From Acuticoccus yangtzensis (lineage in GTDB: Bacteria > Pseudomonadota > Alphaproteobacteria > Rhizobiales > Amorphaceae): a stretch of DNA of 64,000 nt. The translations under genes were made by a program, and so were the position numbers. The notes under the pieces were generated by a model, which ran no database searches, had not been told where the DNA came from, and worked only from the letters and a program-made list of their open reading frames with translations. Shown here in pieces: positions 1 through 8,542 of the stretch (position 1 is its first letter; the number at the start of each line of letters is the position of its first letter). The stretch covers positions 310,001 through 374,000 of the forward strand of contig NZ_MJUX01000003.1 of the NCBI RefSeq assembly GCF_001927245.1, in the 5' to 3' direction.

Positions 1-470
1 GCGGTGCATCGGTGCTGACGGACGACATTGCGTCGTTGATCACCATCGACAATGGCACGACGGCGCCGGGACAGAATTCGAGCGAGTTCGGTGTGACGAT
101 CGGCATGGCCGATCAGGCCGGCCCGTTCGACTGGCATTTGACGCAGAAGCTGGTGAAGCTCTGCGAGGAGAATGATATCCGCTACCAGAAGGATATCTTT
201 AAGTTTTATCGCTCCGATTCGGCGGCCGCGCTGGAAGCGGGGTATGATGTGAGGACGGCGTTGGTGACCTTTGGTGTGGATGCGTCGCATGGATATGAGC
301 GGATTCATATGCATGCGCTGAGGTCGATCGCCGAGCTTCTGACGGCGTATGCGGTCAGCCCGGTGGAGATCGGGCGCGACCGAGAGATGATGGGCTCCAT
401 TGCCGGCTTCCCGACGCAGCCGATGGAAGATGCCGATGTGTTTCCGCGTCCCGTGAAGCCGCAGGTCTAG
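1..470 (+). CDS. M42 family metallopeptidase, C-terminal fragment (5' end outside window)
   Basis: The reading frame is open from base 3 and ends at TAG 468-470, so only about the last 155 residues of the protein are present. The fragment carries the pattern of M42 aminopeptidases: an acidic stretch with ITIDNG, a FYRSDSAAA segment and the metal-ligand-type DASHGYERIH motif near the end. Among M42 proteins this resembles the subgroup annotated as osmoprotectant NAGGN-system peptidase, which is an inference from memory of that subgroup. The stop overlaps the GTG start of the RNase D gene by one base, suggesting co-transcription. The catalytic N-terminal part cannot be judged. Confidence 0.8.
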   Translation, partial: GASVLTDDIASLITIDNGTTAPGQNSSEFGVTIGMADQAGPFDWHLTQKLVKLCEENDIRYQKDIFKFYRSDSAAALEAGYDVRTALVTFGVDASHGYERIHMHALRSIAELLTAYAVSPVEIGRDREMMGSIAGFPTQPMEDADVFPRPVKPQV

Positions 471-1705
471 TGGAGACGATCACAACAACCGATGCGCTCG
501 CCGCGTTATGCGAGCGCTTGTCCGCGGCGCCGTTCGTGACCGTGGACACCGAGTTTTTGCGCGAGACGACGTTCTGGCCGAAGCTGTGCCTGGTGCAGAT
601 CGCGTCGATGGACGAGTCGGCGATCATCGACCCGTTGGCCGAAGGGCTGTCGCTGGAACCCTTGTTCGCGCTGCTGTCGAACCAGGCGGTGATGAAGGTG
701 TTTCATGCTGCGCGGCAGGATGTGGAGATCTTCCACCATCTGTCGGGGCAGGTGCCGTCGCCGCTGTTCGACACGCAGGTGGCCGCGATGGTGTGCGGCT
801 TCGGCGATTCGGTGGCGTACGACCAGATCGTGCAGCGGGTGACGGGCGCGATGGTCGACAAGTCGAGCCGGTTCACGGACTGGTCGGCGCGGCCGCTGAC
901 GGAGGCGCAGCTCACCTATGCGATGGCCGACGTGACGCATTTGCGGCACGTTTACATCCATCTGCGCGACACGCTGGCGGAAAAGGGGCGCGAGGACTGG
1001 GTGGCGGAGGAGATGGCGCTGCTGGCCTCGCCCGAGACCTACGACCTGAAGCCCGAGGATGCGTGGAGGCGGCTGAAGGCGCGGGCGCGGCAGCCGGTGG
1101 AGCTCGCCGTGCTGCAGGAGCTTGCGGCGCTGCGCGAGCGGGAGGCACGGGAGAGGGACGTTCCGCGCAACCGCGTGATGAAGGACGACGCGATCTACGA
1201 GCTGGCGTTGCAGCGTCCGCGCAATGCGGCGGCGATGACGAAGCTGAGGGCGGTGCCGAAGGGGTTCGAGCGGTCGCGGCTGGGCCAGGCGGTGCTGACC
1301 TTGATCGACGAGGTGATGGGGCGCCCGGCGGATAGCTTGCCGTCGCTGCCGAAGCGCAAGCCGAGCATCGAGGGTGCGAGCTCGGCGGTGGAGTTGATGA
1401 AGGTGCTGCTGAAGCTGTCGGCGGAGGCGCACGGTGTGGCGCCGAAGGTGCTGGCGACGGTGGACGACCTCGAGGCGATCGTGTCAGGCCAGGACGCACC
1501 GGCATTGTCGGGTTGGAGGCGGGTGGTGTTCGGCGATGCGGCGCTGAAGCTGCGGTCGGGGGAGATCGGCATCGCGTTCGACGGTCGAACGCTGCGGACG
1601 ATCGAGTGTGAAAGGCCGGTGAACCCGGTTCCGGCGGGGGCGGGGCGCAGCCGGCGGCGCAAGAAGCGCGGCGAGGCTGACGAGGCGGCGCCGGCGGAAA
1701 GCTGA
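470..1705 (+). CDS. rnd: Ribonuclease D
   Basis: 411 aa from a GTG that overlaps the preceding stop (TAGTG). The N-terminal DEDD 3'-5' exonuclease domain is clear: VDTEF (D26, E28), then FHAARQDVEIF with D84, and the YAMADVTHL block around 150-160 carrying the last Tyr and Asp ligands. An HRDC-type helical region follows at about 205-290. The tail is basic (RRRKKR). RNase D trims 3' ends of tRNA and other structured RNAs in the cytoplasm. Length is normal for alphaproteobacterial RNase D. A terminator hairpin follows at 1729-1775. Confidence 0.95.
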   Translation: METITTTDALAALCERLSAAPFVTVDTEFLRETTFWPKLCLVQIASMDESAIIDPLAEGLSLEPLFALLSNQAVMKVFHAARQDVEIFHHLSGQVPSPLFDTQVAAMVCGFGDSVAYDQIVQRVTGAMVDKSSRFTDWSARPLTEAQLTYAMADVTHLRHVYIHLRDTLAEKGREDWVAEEMALLASPETYDLKPEDAWRRLKARARQPVELAVLQELAALREREARERDVPRNRVMKDDAIYELALQRPRNAAAMTKLRAVPKGFERSRLGQAVLTLIDEVMGRPADSLPSLPKRKPSIEGASSAVELMKVLLKLSAEAHGVAPKVLATVDDLEAIVSGQDAPALSGWRRVVFGDAALKLRSGEIGIAFDGRTLRTIECERPVNPVPAGAGRSRRRKKRGEADEAAPAES

Positions 1706-1728
1706 GGCGCGGCCTTTGGCGTGATGAG

Positions 1729-1775
1729 AGCCCGGTTCGGCGGTCCTTGTGAGGGGCGCCGGGCCGGGCTTTTTT
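1729..1775 (+). terminator. Intrinsic terminator after rnd
   Basis: A 14-bp stem, AGCCCGGttCGGCG paired with CGCCGGGCCGGGCT (two G-U pairs), closes a 13-base loop and runs into six T residues. It sits between the convergent rnd (+) and gpt (-) genes and reads best as a terminator for the plus strand. Confidence 0.8.
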
Positions 1776-1781
1776 CGTGGC

Positions 1782-2279
1782 TCAGATCGGGCCGCGGATG
1801 GGCGGCTGGAAGGAGTAGCCGAGGTCCCAGGGGAAGTAGATCCAGGTGTCCTGGCTGACTTCTGTGACGAATGTGTCGACCTGGGGGCGGCCGCTCGGCT
1901 TGGCGTAGACGGTGGCGACGTGGACGCCGGGAAGCTTCTCGCGCACGAGCTGGGCGGTTTTGCCCGTGTCGACGAGGTCGTCGACGATGAGAAGCTTCTT
2001 GGGGTCGATGTCGGTCACGTTGGGCGCGACGTCTTTGAGAACCGAGAGGTTTTCGAGCTGTTTGAACTCGCCGTAAGAGACGATGCAGATCGTGTCGATC
2101 ACCCGCACGCCGAGTTCGCGGGCGACGATGGCGCTGGGGACGAGGCCGCCGCGGGTGATGCAGATGATCGCCTCGAAGGGGCCGTGTCCGTTGAGACGCC
2201 AGGCGAGTGCCCGGCAGTCGCGGTGGAACTGGTCCCAGGAGACGGGGAAGGCTTTTTCCGGGAGTTTCTGATCAGACAT
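1782..2279 (-). CDS. gpt: Xanthine-guanine phosphoribosyltransferase
   Basis: 165 aa from ATG 2279. Purine salvage enzyme that transfers PRPP ribose phosphate to xanthine or guanine. The PRPP-binding signature [13 protein letters not shown] spans about residues 97-108, and an ITRGGLVPS loop lies at 41-49, both typical of Gpt. A longer start (TTG at 2315, overlapping the stop of the upstream gene) would add 12 residues; the ATG gives a length close to family norms and is preferred. It lies just downstream of the DUF5330 gene on the same strand. Confidence 0.93.
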   Translation of the reverse strand: MSDQKLPEKAFPVSWDQFHRDCRALAWRLNGHGPFEAIICITRGGLVPSAIVARELGVRVIDTICIVSYGEFKQLENLSVLKDVAPNVTDIDPKKLLIVDDLVDTGKTAQLVREKLPGVHVATVYAKPSGRPQVDTFVTEVSQDTWIYFPWDLGYSFQPPIRGPI

Positions 2280-2311
2280 GGATGGGAGTGGGCCCCGCAA
2301 CGAAAGGTTTT

Positions 2312-2713
2312 TCAATAGCTAAAGGATTTCCCGTGTCCTGCGAAGGCCGATTTGCGGTCCTGGGCGGAGGCTGGTGCGTCGCCTGAGAGGGGCGGCGCGA
2401 TGAGGGTCGTCTGAACTTTGATCGGGGCGGTCAGAGGCTGGGCCGCCGGGGCGAGGGCGCGATCATCGTCGGTGAGGGAATTGGGGTTCTGCGACGGGGC
2501 GCCGATGCGGCTGATGAGGGCGAAGAGGGCGCGCCGGGTCTGTTCGGCGAAGAGGGCGCCCTCGGCGCAGGCGTCGGGGCGGCGTTCGCAGAAGGTCATG
2601 GCGTCGGCGGCGGCGGCGCGGATGACGGCGCTGACGGGTGACTGGGGCGCGATGACGGGCATGACGGCGGCGATGAGGGCGCAGAGGAGAATGAGCTTGA
2701 AGATCAACTTCAT
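2312..2713 (-). CDS. DUF5330-type exported protein
   Basis: 133 aa with a hydrophobic signal sequence (residues about 3-20) and two Cys residues in a CERRPDAC segment. A proline/alanine-rich low-complexity tail follows. It matches what is known of DUF5330 proteins, short exported proteins of unknown function in Hyphomicrobiales. The stop overlaps the alternative TTG start of gpt, so the two may be co-transcribed. No catalytic motif is visible. Confidence 0.7.
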   Translation of the reverse strand: MKLIFKLILLCALIAAVMPVIAPQSPVSAVIRAAAADAMTFCERRPDACAEGALFAEQTRRALFALISRIGAPSQNPNSLTDDDRALAPAAQPLTAPIKVQTTLIAPPLSGDAPASAQDRKSAFAGHGKSFSY

Positions 2714-2891
2714 GATCTGGCTCCGGTTTTAGGTCCAACGGCGGGACCATAACGGAGCCGGGTAACAGCGCGGTTGGAAACGACAGGTGGATTGCGCCGT
2801 GTTGAGTCAGGGGAAGTTTAACATCCTTTTCATTGGTTTGAGGGAGGGTCTTGCCGAGGAGGACGGGGCCCTGCACTTGCCACACCGCATC

Positions 2892-3557
2892 ATGGATTTT
2901 CCGCTGGCTGAGATGGCGCATGCGACCGGTGAGACGGCGCGGCGTTTGTATCGGCGCGCGATCCGCCGCAAGGGTGGCGCCGCCGTGGCGCTGGGCTTTG
3001 CGATCACCGGTTTCATGGTGGGCGGAAACGCCCTCTGGGATCAGGACGAACGGCATCCGGCGCCGCTGTGGGGCCGGGGCGAGGTGACCTCGATGGCGGC
3101 CCACAACGGGTCCGCGCAGAAGGGCGCGCCGCTGGATGTGGCGGCGGTGAGGGATGTGTCCGCGCCGTCTTCGCAGATGGTGGGCGCTGTTCAAGAGGCG
3201 CTGCGGGCGAGCGGCTGGTATGATGGACCGGCGGACGGTGTGCTGGACGACGTGACGGTCGAGGCGATCGAGGCGTTCGAGGCGGACCAGGGTTTGCCGG
3301 TCACCGGTGAGCCGAGTGTTGGGCTGATGGCGGCGTTGAGCGCGGGTGATCCGTTGCCCCCGGCGGCGCCGCGGACGGACCTCAGCGTTTTGGAGATACA
3401 GAGGCGTCTGAATGCCGGCGGGTATGGGCCGCTGGCGGAGGACGGCCGGATGGGACCGAATACGCAGCGGGCGCTGGACTCCTTTGCTATGGACCTCGGC
3501 TTGGCGGGTGGGCCGCGCGAGGCGATCATCAGGGCGCTTGCATCCGGCGGGGCCTGA
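2892..3557 (+). CDS. Membrane-anchored peptidoglycan-binding protein with two PGB domains
   Basis: 221 aa from ATG 2892. A basic N-terminus is followed by one hydrophobic segment (GGAAVALGFAITGFMVGG), which suggests an inner-membrane anchor with a periplasmic body. Two PG_binding_1-type repeats follow: one around VQEALRASGWYDGPADG, one around EIQRRLNAGGYGPLAEDG. No hydrolase domain is present, so it probably only binds cell wall. The start is uncertain: the frame is open to GTG 2787, and a GAGGAGG ribosome site lies about 27 bases before ATG 2892 and closer to an in-frame TTG. It is divergent from the DUF5330 gene. Confidence 0.75.
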   Translation: MDFPLAEMAHATGETARRLYRRAIRRKGGAAVALGFAITGFMVGGNALWDQDERHPAPLWGRGEVTSMAAHNGSAQKGAPLDVAAVRDVSAPSSQMVGAVQEALRASGWYDGPADGVLDDVTVEAIEAFEADQGLPVTGEPSVGLMAALSAGDPLPPAAPRTDLSVLEIQRRLNAGGYGPLAEDGRMGPNTQRALDSFAMDLGLAGGPREAIIRALASGGA

Positions 3558-3572
3558 CGCCACTTCCCTGCG

Positions 3573-3920
3573 ATGAGTTTCTTGGACAGACCGGCGCCGC
3601 GGCTGAGGGCGCAGATGTGGGTTGATGCCTATATCCGTCGTTGCCGCACGGCTGGGGCGTTCGTATCGATCTCGCGCCGGGGTGATGACAGCGCGGGTGC
3701 GATTTTCATCGAGTGCTTGCACGGCGATGGCGTGGACCTTTATGGGCCGCGCATGCGCGAGGATGGCGGCCGCGGCTTCGAGCGGATCATGGAAGCGGTT
3801 CCGGGGTTTCAGGTGGCGGAGCGGATCGAGCGTGAGGCTCGGTTTGACGGCGACCTGTGGCTGGTGACGGTCGAGGACCGCGAGGGCCGCGTTTTTCTGA
3901 TGGATGACGAGATTGAGTGA
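3573..3920 (+). CDS. DUF1491 family protein
   Basis: 115 aa, starting 15 bases after the PGB gene. The N-terminal pattern [15 protein letters not shown] and the central block of alternating strands match DUF1491, a small soluble alphaproteobacterial family of unknown function. Its 3' end overlaps the next gene by 17 bases, so the two are probably translationally coupled. Confidence 0.8.
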   Translation: MSFLDRPAPRLRAQMWVDAYIRRCRTAGAFVSISRRGDDSAGAIFIECLHGDGVDLYGPRMREDGGRGFERIMEAVPGFQVAERIEREARFDGDLWLVTVEDREGRVFLMDDEIE

Positions 3921-4359
3921 GCCCTTTTGGCGCGTGAAGTCGCTGGAGGAGATGAGCCCGGCGGAGTGGGAATCGCTGTGCGACGGGTGCGGGCGGTGCT
4001 GTCTCAACAAGCTGGAAGACTGGGACACGGGCGAGATCGCGTGGACGAACGTGGCGTGCACGCTGCTGGACCACGGAACGTGCCGGTGCCGGTCGTACGA
4101 GAACCGGGCGGAGATCGTGCCTGATTGCGTGCAGCTGACGCCGGAGGAGGTGCGCAAGATCACCTGGTTGCCGCGCTCGTGTGCCTACCGTCTGGTTGCA
4201 GAGGGGCGGGATTTGTTTTGGTGGCATCCGCTGATTTCGGGCCGTGCGGAGAGTGTGCACGAGGCCGGGATTTCGGTGCGGGGCAGGGTGGTGAGCGAGG
4301 ATGACGTTCCGGTGGAGCGCTATGAAGAGCACCTTGCAGAATGGCCCGAGAAAATTTGA
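3904..4359 (+). CDS. YcgN family cysteine cluster protein
   Basis: 151 aa from ATG 3904. Conserved Cys pattern: [12 protein letters not shown] near residues 26-37, then [22 protein letters not shown] and SCAYRL, as in the UPF0260/YcgN family. The Cys set suggests metal or Fe-S binding, but the function is not established. This is the last chromosomal gene before the GTA cluster. Confidence 0.9.
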   Translation: MTRLSEPFWRVKSLEEMSPAEWESLCDGCGRCCLNKLEDWDTGEIAWTNVACTLLDHGTCRCRSYENRAEIVPDCVQLTPEEVRKITWLPRSCAYRLVAEGRDLFWWHPLISGRAESVHEAGISVRGRVVSEDDVPVERYEEHLAEWPEKI

Positions 4360-4382
4360 GCGAGCGGCACTGAAACTATAGG

Positions 4383-4411
4383 TTGACAGCGTCGCGATGA
4401 TCACGTAGAGA
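4383..4411 (+). promoter_or_regulatory. Putative sigma-70-type promoter of the GTA cluster
   Basis: A perfect TTGACA -35 box (4383-4388), 17-base spacer and weak -10-like TAGAGA (4406-4411) lie in the 277-base gap between the YcgN gene and g1. It points at the GTA genes, about 225 bases upstream of the first start codon, and is followed by a terminator-like hairpin at 4547-4578. Inferred from sequence only. Confidence 0.4.
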
Positions 4412-4546
4412 TGTGACACAGTCGCAGAGTTGGGCCGCATGGGCGGGTGCCCGATGGTCGGGAGCGGGACCTGAACGCGCCCATGCGGGTGCGGCGCTGC
4501 TGAAGTTGAGCGGTGCGGCGGCTGAGTGTTTTGAGTAGCGCCTTGA

Positions 4547-4578
4547 GGCGCGTCGCGGTTGGGCGGCGCGCCTTTTTT
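4547..4578 (+). terminator. Terminator/attenuator hairpin upstream of GTA g1
   Basis: GGCGCGTCGC pairs with GCGGCGCGCC (one G-U) around a 6-base loop, followed directly by TTTTTT. It lies between the putative promoter and the g1 start codon, so it would cut transcription before the structural genes unless bypassed. Confidence 0.65.
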
Positions 4579-4636
4579 CTTGTGCGGGTTGGCGCGGGAG
4601 CGTGGGCCGCAGGGCGCAGTGCGTGGAGATCTCGTG

Positions 4637-4945
4637 ATGGCTGATGAGACGCATGAGGGCCGGGCTGGACGGGCGCGCCTCGTGGAACGGTTGTTCCATG
4701 CCTTGTCGCGGCAATTGAAAGAGGTCGAGGACCGGGCGGTCGAGGCCGGGTCGGACCTGATCAAGGACAACAAGGTGCTGGCGGAGATCGCCAAGACGAT
4801 GGAGACGCTGCTGAGCTTGGACCGCAAGCTGGCGGGAGACGAGGGCGAGAAGGGGCTGGTGGATCTCGACCGGCTGCGGGCGGACCTGGTGGAGAGGTTG
4901 AACAGGCTGGTGCCGGGGCGCCGCCAGCCGCCGGCGACTGAGTGA
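4637..4945 (+). CDS. GTA small terminase subunit (g1-like)
   Basis: 102 aa from ATG 4637, with GGAG about 10 bases upstream. Its position at the head of the cluster, its length and its helical, charged composition match RcGTA g1, which acts as the small terminase (DNA recognition and regulation of TerL). The frame extends upstream to 4559 but that part overlaps the hairpin and looks non-coding. The 3' end overlaps g2 by four bases (GTGA). Sequence conservation of g1 proteins is weak, so the call rests mainly on synteny. Confidence 0.75.
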   Translation: MADETHEGRAGRARLVERLFHALSRQLKEVEDRAVEAGSDLIKDNKVLAEIAKTMETLLSLDRKLAGDEGEKGLVDLDRLRADLVERLNRLVPGRRQPPATE

Positions 4946-6336
4946 CGGGCGCGGCGGGGGGCGGGGCGGCTGCGGACCGGTCGTCGGGCGAGGGTTCGGC
5001 GGGGGCGCTGCGGGAGGCGTTGAGGGCGTGCCTGGAGAACGAGGGCACGCTTGATGCGTTTCTGGCGGAGTTGCCTGCGGAGGCGGCGGAGGCGCTCCTC
5101 GGCGACTGGGCGGTGTGGGCGCGCGAGGCGCAGTTGCCGCCGGATGGTGATTGGACGACGTGGCTGATCCTGGGCGGGCGCGGTGCGGGTAAGACGCGCG
5201 CGGGCGCCGAGTGGGTGAGGGGGGTCGTGATGGGGCGGGCGCCGTTCGCGGTGGAGCCGGCGGGGCGGATCGCCCTAGTCGGCGAGACCTTTGCGGATGC
5301 GCGCGAGGTGATGGTGGAGGGCGTTTCGGGCCTATTGGCGATTGCGCCGCGGCGGGAGCGTCCGCTGTGGCAGCCGTCGCGGAGGCGGCTGGAGTGGCCG
5401 AATGGCGCGGTGGCGCAGCTCTTTTCGGCGGCGGATCCGGAGAGTTTGCGCGGGCCGCAGTTCGATGCGGCGTGGGCGGACGAGTTGGCGAAGTGGCCGC
5501 AGGCCGAGGCGACGTGGGACATGCTGCAGTTCGGGCTGCGGCTGGGGGCGAGGCCGCGCCAGGTGGTGACGACGACACCACGGGCGGTGCCGCTGCTTAA
5601 GGCGCTGCTGGCCGATGGGCGCACGGCGGTGTCCCGCATGGCGTCGGCCGAGAACACGGCCAATCTGGCGCCGGGATTTCTGGCGGCGGTGGTGGAGCGG
5701 TACCAGGGCACGCGGCTTGGGCGGCAGGAGCTGGACGGCGAGCTGATCGAGGACCGGGATGACGCCTTGTGGAAGCGGGCGCAGATGGACCGGGACCGCG
5801 TGAAGGAGGCGCCAGAGCTGGTGCGGGTGGTTGTGGCGGTGGATCCGCCGGCGACGAGCCATGCGAAGTCGGATGCGTGCGGGATCGTGGCGGTGGGGCT
5901 TGGGACGGACGGGCGCGGCTATGTGCTGAGCGATCGGACGATGCACCGCGCGTCGCCGCAGGCGTGGGCGGAGCGGGCGGTGGGGCTTTACCACTCGTTG
6001 GAAGCCGACAAGCTGGTGGCCGAGGTGAACCAGGGCGGCGAGATGGTGGCGACGGTGGTGGCGCAGGTCGACCCGTCGGTGCCGGTCACGCCGGTGCGGG
6101 CGACCCGCGGCAAGTGGCTGAGGGCCGAGCCGGTGGCGCAGCTTTATGAGCAGGGCCGGGTAAGCCATGTGGGCGTGCTGCCGGAGCTCGAGGACCAGAT
6201 GTGCAATTTCGTTCCGGCGGGGACGTCAGAGGGGGCGTCGCCGGACCGGATCGACGCGCTGGTGTGGGCGCTGACGGCGCTGATGCTGAACGTGGAGGCG
6301 CCGGTGTCGGTGCCGCGGGTGAGGCGGCTCGGCTGA
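4942..6336 (+). CDS. GTA terminase large subunit (g2)
   Basis: 464 aa from GTG 4942. The DNA-packaging motor: ATPase with Walker A GGRGAGKT at residues 78-85, a Walker B-like region around AAWADELAKW (about 172-182) and a C-terminal RNaseH-fold nuclease beginning near VVVAVDPPATS. In GTAs this enzyme packages host DNA by a headful mechanism. It overlaps g1 and is followed by a terminator-like hairpin before the portal gene. The nuclease Asp at the start of that domain is present, so the protein looks intact. Confidence 0.95.
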   Translation: MTGAAGGGAAADRSSGEGSAGALREALRACLENEGTLDAFLAELPAEAAEALLGDWAVWAREAQLPPDGDWTTWLILGGRGAGKTRAGAEWVRGVVMGRAPFAVEPAGRIALVGETFADAREVMVEGVSGLLAIAPRRERPLWQPSRRRLEWPNGAVAQLFSAADPESLRGPQFDAAWADELAKWPQAEATWDMLQFGLRLGARPRQVVTTTPRAVPLLKALLADGRTAVSRMASAENTANLAPGFLAAVVERYQGTRLGRQELDGELIEDRDDALWKRAQMDRDRVKEAPELVRVVVAVDPPATSHAKSDACGIVAVGLGTDGRGYVLSDRTMHRASPQAWAERAVGLYHSLEADKLVAEVNQGGEMVATVVAQVDPSVPVTPVRATRGKWLRAEPVAQLYEQGRVSHVGVLPELEDQMCNFVPAGTSEGASPDRIDALVWALTALMLNVEAPVSVPRVRRLG

Positions 6337-6365
6337 GCGGGCCGGCGAGGCTGGATCGGAAACAA

Positions 6366-6391
6366 GGGCGCCTAGCGGCGCCCTTTTCTTT
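6366..6391 (+). terminator. Terminator-like hairpin between terminase and portal
   Basis: Perfect 7-bp stem GGGCGCC / GGCGCCC with a TAGC loop, then TTTTCTTTT. It lies in the 73-base gap between g2 and g3, inside what should be a single late operon. Confidence 0.65.
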
Positions 6392-6409
6392 TGTCCCGAA
6401 GGGGGTGCG

Positions 6410-7603
6410 ATGGGCATCTTTGGCAAACGCGAGACCAAGGCGTCGCGCGTGGGGCGGCTGATGAGCGTGGAAGCTCTGGGCCGTCCGGTTTGGACGCCGC
6501 GCGACTATGCGTCGTTGGCGCAGGAGGGGTTTGCGAAGAACCCGATCGTGTTCCGTTCGGTGCGCATGATTGCGGAGGCGGCGGCCTCGGCGCCGTGGCT
6601 TCTGTATCAGGGCGAGCGGGAGGTGGAGAACCATCCGCTCTTGGACATGCTGAAGCGGCCGAACCCGGCGCAGCCCGGTGTGTCGCTGATGGAGACGATT
6701 TACGGGCACCTGATGGTGGCCGGCAATGCGTATCTGGAAGTGGTGATGCTGGACGGTGCGCCGCGTGAGCTGTTCGCGCTGCGGCCGGATCGAATGAAGG
6801 TGATCGCGGGGCCGGACGGGTGGCCGCAGGCGTTCGACTATCAGGTGGCCGGGCGCACGGTGCGGTTTCAGCAGGACGGGGTGGTGCCGCCGGTGCTGCA
6901 CCTGTCGCTGTTTCATCCGCTGAACGATCATTATGGGTTCGCGCCGATCGAGGCGGCGCAGACGTCGCTCGACATCCATAACGCGTCGGGAGCGTGGTCG
7001 AAGGCGTTGCTCGACAATTCGGCGCGGCCTTCTGGGGCGCTGGTCTATTCGGGTGAGGGGCACCTGAACGACGAGCAGTTCGAGCGGCTGAAGGCCGAGC
7101 TCGAGGACGGGTATCAGGGGGCGCGCAATGCGGGGCGTCCGCTGCTGCTGGAGGGCGGGCTCGACTGGAAGACGATGGCGATGAGCCCGCGCGACATGGA
7201 GTTCATCGAGGCGAAGAACCAGGCGGCGCGTGAGATTGCGCTGGCGTTTGGTGTGCCGCCGATGCTGCTCGGGATACCGGGCGACAACACGTATGCGAAC
7301 TATCGCGAGGCGAACCGGGCGTTCTGGCGTCAGACGGTGCTGCCGCTGGTGAACCGGACGGTTCAGGCGATGGGGAATTGGCTGACGGCGGCCTATGAGC
7401 CGGGGCTGCGGTTGGCGTTCGACTCCGATGGGGTGGAGGCGCTCTCGGTGGAGCGCGACGCGCTCTGGGAGCGGGTGATGGCGGCGGACTTCCTGACGCG
7501 CGACGAGAAGCGGGCGGCGGTCGGTTACGGCGTCCTCGCCGGCGAAACGGGCGCGGGCGAGGGGGCCGCGGACGCAGGGGGCGGCGATGCCGTACCGGAC
7601 TGA
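6410..7603 (+). CDS. GTA portal protein (g3, HK97 family)
   Basis: 397 aa, ATG after a GAAGGGGG ribosome site. HK97-type portal features: the N-terminal block with FAKNPIVFRSVRMIAEAAAS, the central PGDNTYANYREANRAFWRQT motif and the IPxMLLGIP-like turn (PPMLLGIPG). The portal forms the dodecameric ring through which DNA enters and leaves the head. Its stop overlaps the ATG of the next gene (TGATG). The C-terminal end is Gly/Ala-rich and short. Confidence 0.95.
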   Translation: MGIFGKRETKASRVGRLMSVEALGRPVWTPRDYASLAQEGFAKNPIVFRSVRMIAEAAASAPWLLYQGEREVENHPLLDMLKRPNPAQPGVSLMETIYGHLMVAGNAYLEVVMLDGAPRELFALRPDRMKVIAGPDGWPQAFDYQVAGRTVRFQQDGVVPPVLHLSLFHPLNDHYGFAPIEAAQTSLDIHNASGAWSKALLDNSARPSGALVYSGEGHLNDEQFERLKAELEDGYQGARNAGRPLLLEGGLDWKTMAMSPRDMEFIEAKNQAAREIALAFGVPPMLLGIPGDNTYANYREANRAFWRQTVLPLVNRTVQAMGNWLTAAYEPGLRLAFDSDGVEALSVERDALWERVMAADFLTRDEKRAAVGYGVLAGETGAGEGAADAGGGDAVPD

Positions 7604-7788
7604 TGGATCCACTCACACAGGTGATCGTGGAGCGAGGTGACCTGGCGCACCTCGCTCTCTTTTTATGGGCGTCCGCCTCGTCGGGGCTGCTCGCCTGGAC
7701 CATGCGCGAGTTGGCGCGTTCGAACCGGCGCTTTTCCGAGTTCGTGAACGCGATCGCGAAGCTCAACCAGATGTTTGGACAGTCCTGA
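7603..7788 (+). CDS. Small GTA-cluster membrane protein (g3.5 position, first)
   Basis: 61 aa in the place of RcGTA g3.5. It has one likely membrane segment (LALFLWASASSGLLAW, residues 17-32) followed by a basic helix. It is linked by TGATG overlaps to the genes on both sides, which supports translation. Function unknown; it could be a holin-like or membrane-directing peptide, but nothing in the sequence proves that. Confidence 0.65.
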   Translation: MDPLTQVIVERGDLAHLALFLWASASSGLLAWTMRELARSNRRFSEFVNAIAKLNQMFGQS

Positions 7789-7967
7789 TGGTGGAATGGT
7801 TTCGCAGAGCGGCCGACCCGGTGTTGCGTCTGACGACGATGCGGCCGGTGGCGCACGACGAGGTGTTTGCCGAGTTCGCCCGCGTCGTGGGGCAGGTGGC
7901 GCTCGAGGAGCGGGTCCGCAACGAGCCGCGGGTGGTGAGCTTCCGGCAGAAGCGGGGCGTGTTGTGA
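7788..7967 (+). CDS. Small GTA-cluster protein (g3.5 position, second)
   Basis: 59 aa from ATG 7788, which overlaps the stop of the previous gene, and ending in GTGA shared with the protease start. Soluble and charged, with a VFAEFARVVGQVALEERV helix. I do not recognise a domain. The start-stop overlaps at both ends are the evidence that it is real. It may correspond to RcGTA g3.5 or be an extra gene. Confidence 0.6.
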   Translation: MVEWFRRAADPVLRLTTMRPVAHDEVFAEFARVVGQVALEERVRNEPRVVSFRQKRGVL

Positions 7968-8542
7968 TCGCGGTGCGCGAGGGCGCGGCGCCGGAGCGCA
8001 AATATGCGGCGTCGCTGGCGTCGGTGGACGCGGACGGGCGCTTCTGCGGCTACGCCTCGCTGTTCGGGCGGATGGATCTGTCGGGTGACATCGTGATGCC
8101 GGGGGCGTTCACGCGCACGCTGAGGCTGCGCGGGGCGGACGGGGTTCGGATGCTGCTGGAGCACGACCCCAAGGCGGCGATCGGTTTCTGGATGGTGTTG
8201 GAGGAGGATCGCCGCGGCCTGTGGGTCGAGGGGCAGATCCTGTCGTCGCCGGACGCCGCGCGGGCCGGAGGGCGGATGCGGGCCGGTGAGCTCGACGGTC
8301 TGTCGATTGGGTTTCGCACGGTGCGTGCGGATGAGGATCGGCTGGCGCGGGTGCGCCGGCTGACTGAGATCGACCTTTGGGAGGTGTCGGTGGTGAAGTC
8401 GCCGATGCTGCCGGAGGCGAGGGCGCGGGCGGCGGGAGCCTGCCGCGCAGAGGCTGGGGGCGAGGCTCCCGAGGCTGCCGTAGACGCTGGGCTGGTCGCC
8501 TTGCTGCGTCGGGAAACGGCCATTCTTCGTCAAACGAGGTAG
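7964..8542 (+). CDS. GTA prohead protease (g4, peptidase S78)
   Basis: 192 aa from GTG 7964. HK97-type prohead protease that removes the scaffold-like N-terminal part of the capsid protein. The catalytic His is in LLEHDPK (H67) and the nucleophile in GLSIGF (S114); the GYASLFGRMD segment is also typical. The frame is open further upstream but that overlaps two small genes, and the GTGA junction fits the cluster style. It lies directly before the capsid gene, as expected. Confidence 0.9.
   Translation: MIAVREGAAPERKYAASLASVDADGRFCGYASLFGRMDLSGDIVMPGAFTRTLRLRGADGVRMLLEHDPKAAIGFWMVLEEDRRGLWVEGQILSSPDAARAGGRMRAGELDGLSIGFRTVRADEDRLARVRRLTEIDLWEVSVVKSPMLPEARARAAGACRAEAGGEAPEAAVDAGLVALLRRETAILRQTR

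Noticed and set aside
2463-4163. 566-aa antisense open frame
   Set aside because: Low-complexity Arg/Pro/His-rich translation antisense to recognisable genes (PGB, DUF1491, YcgN); a typical high-GC shadow.
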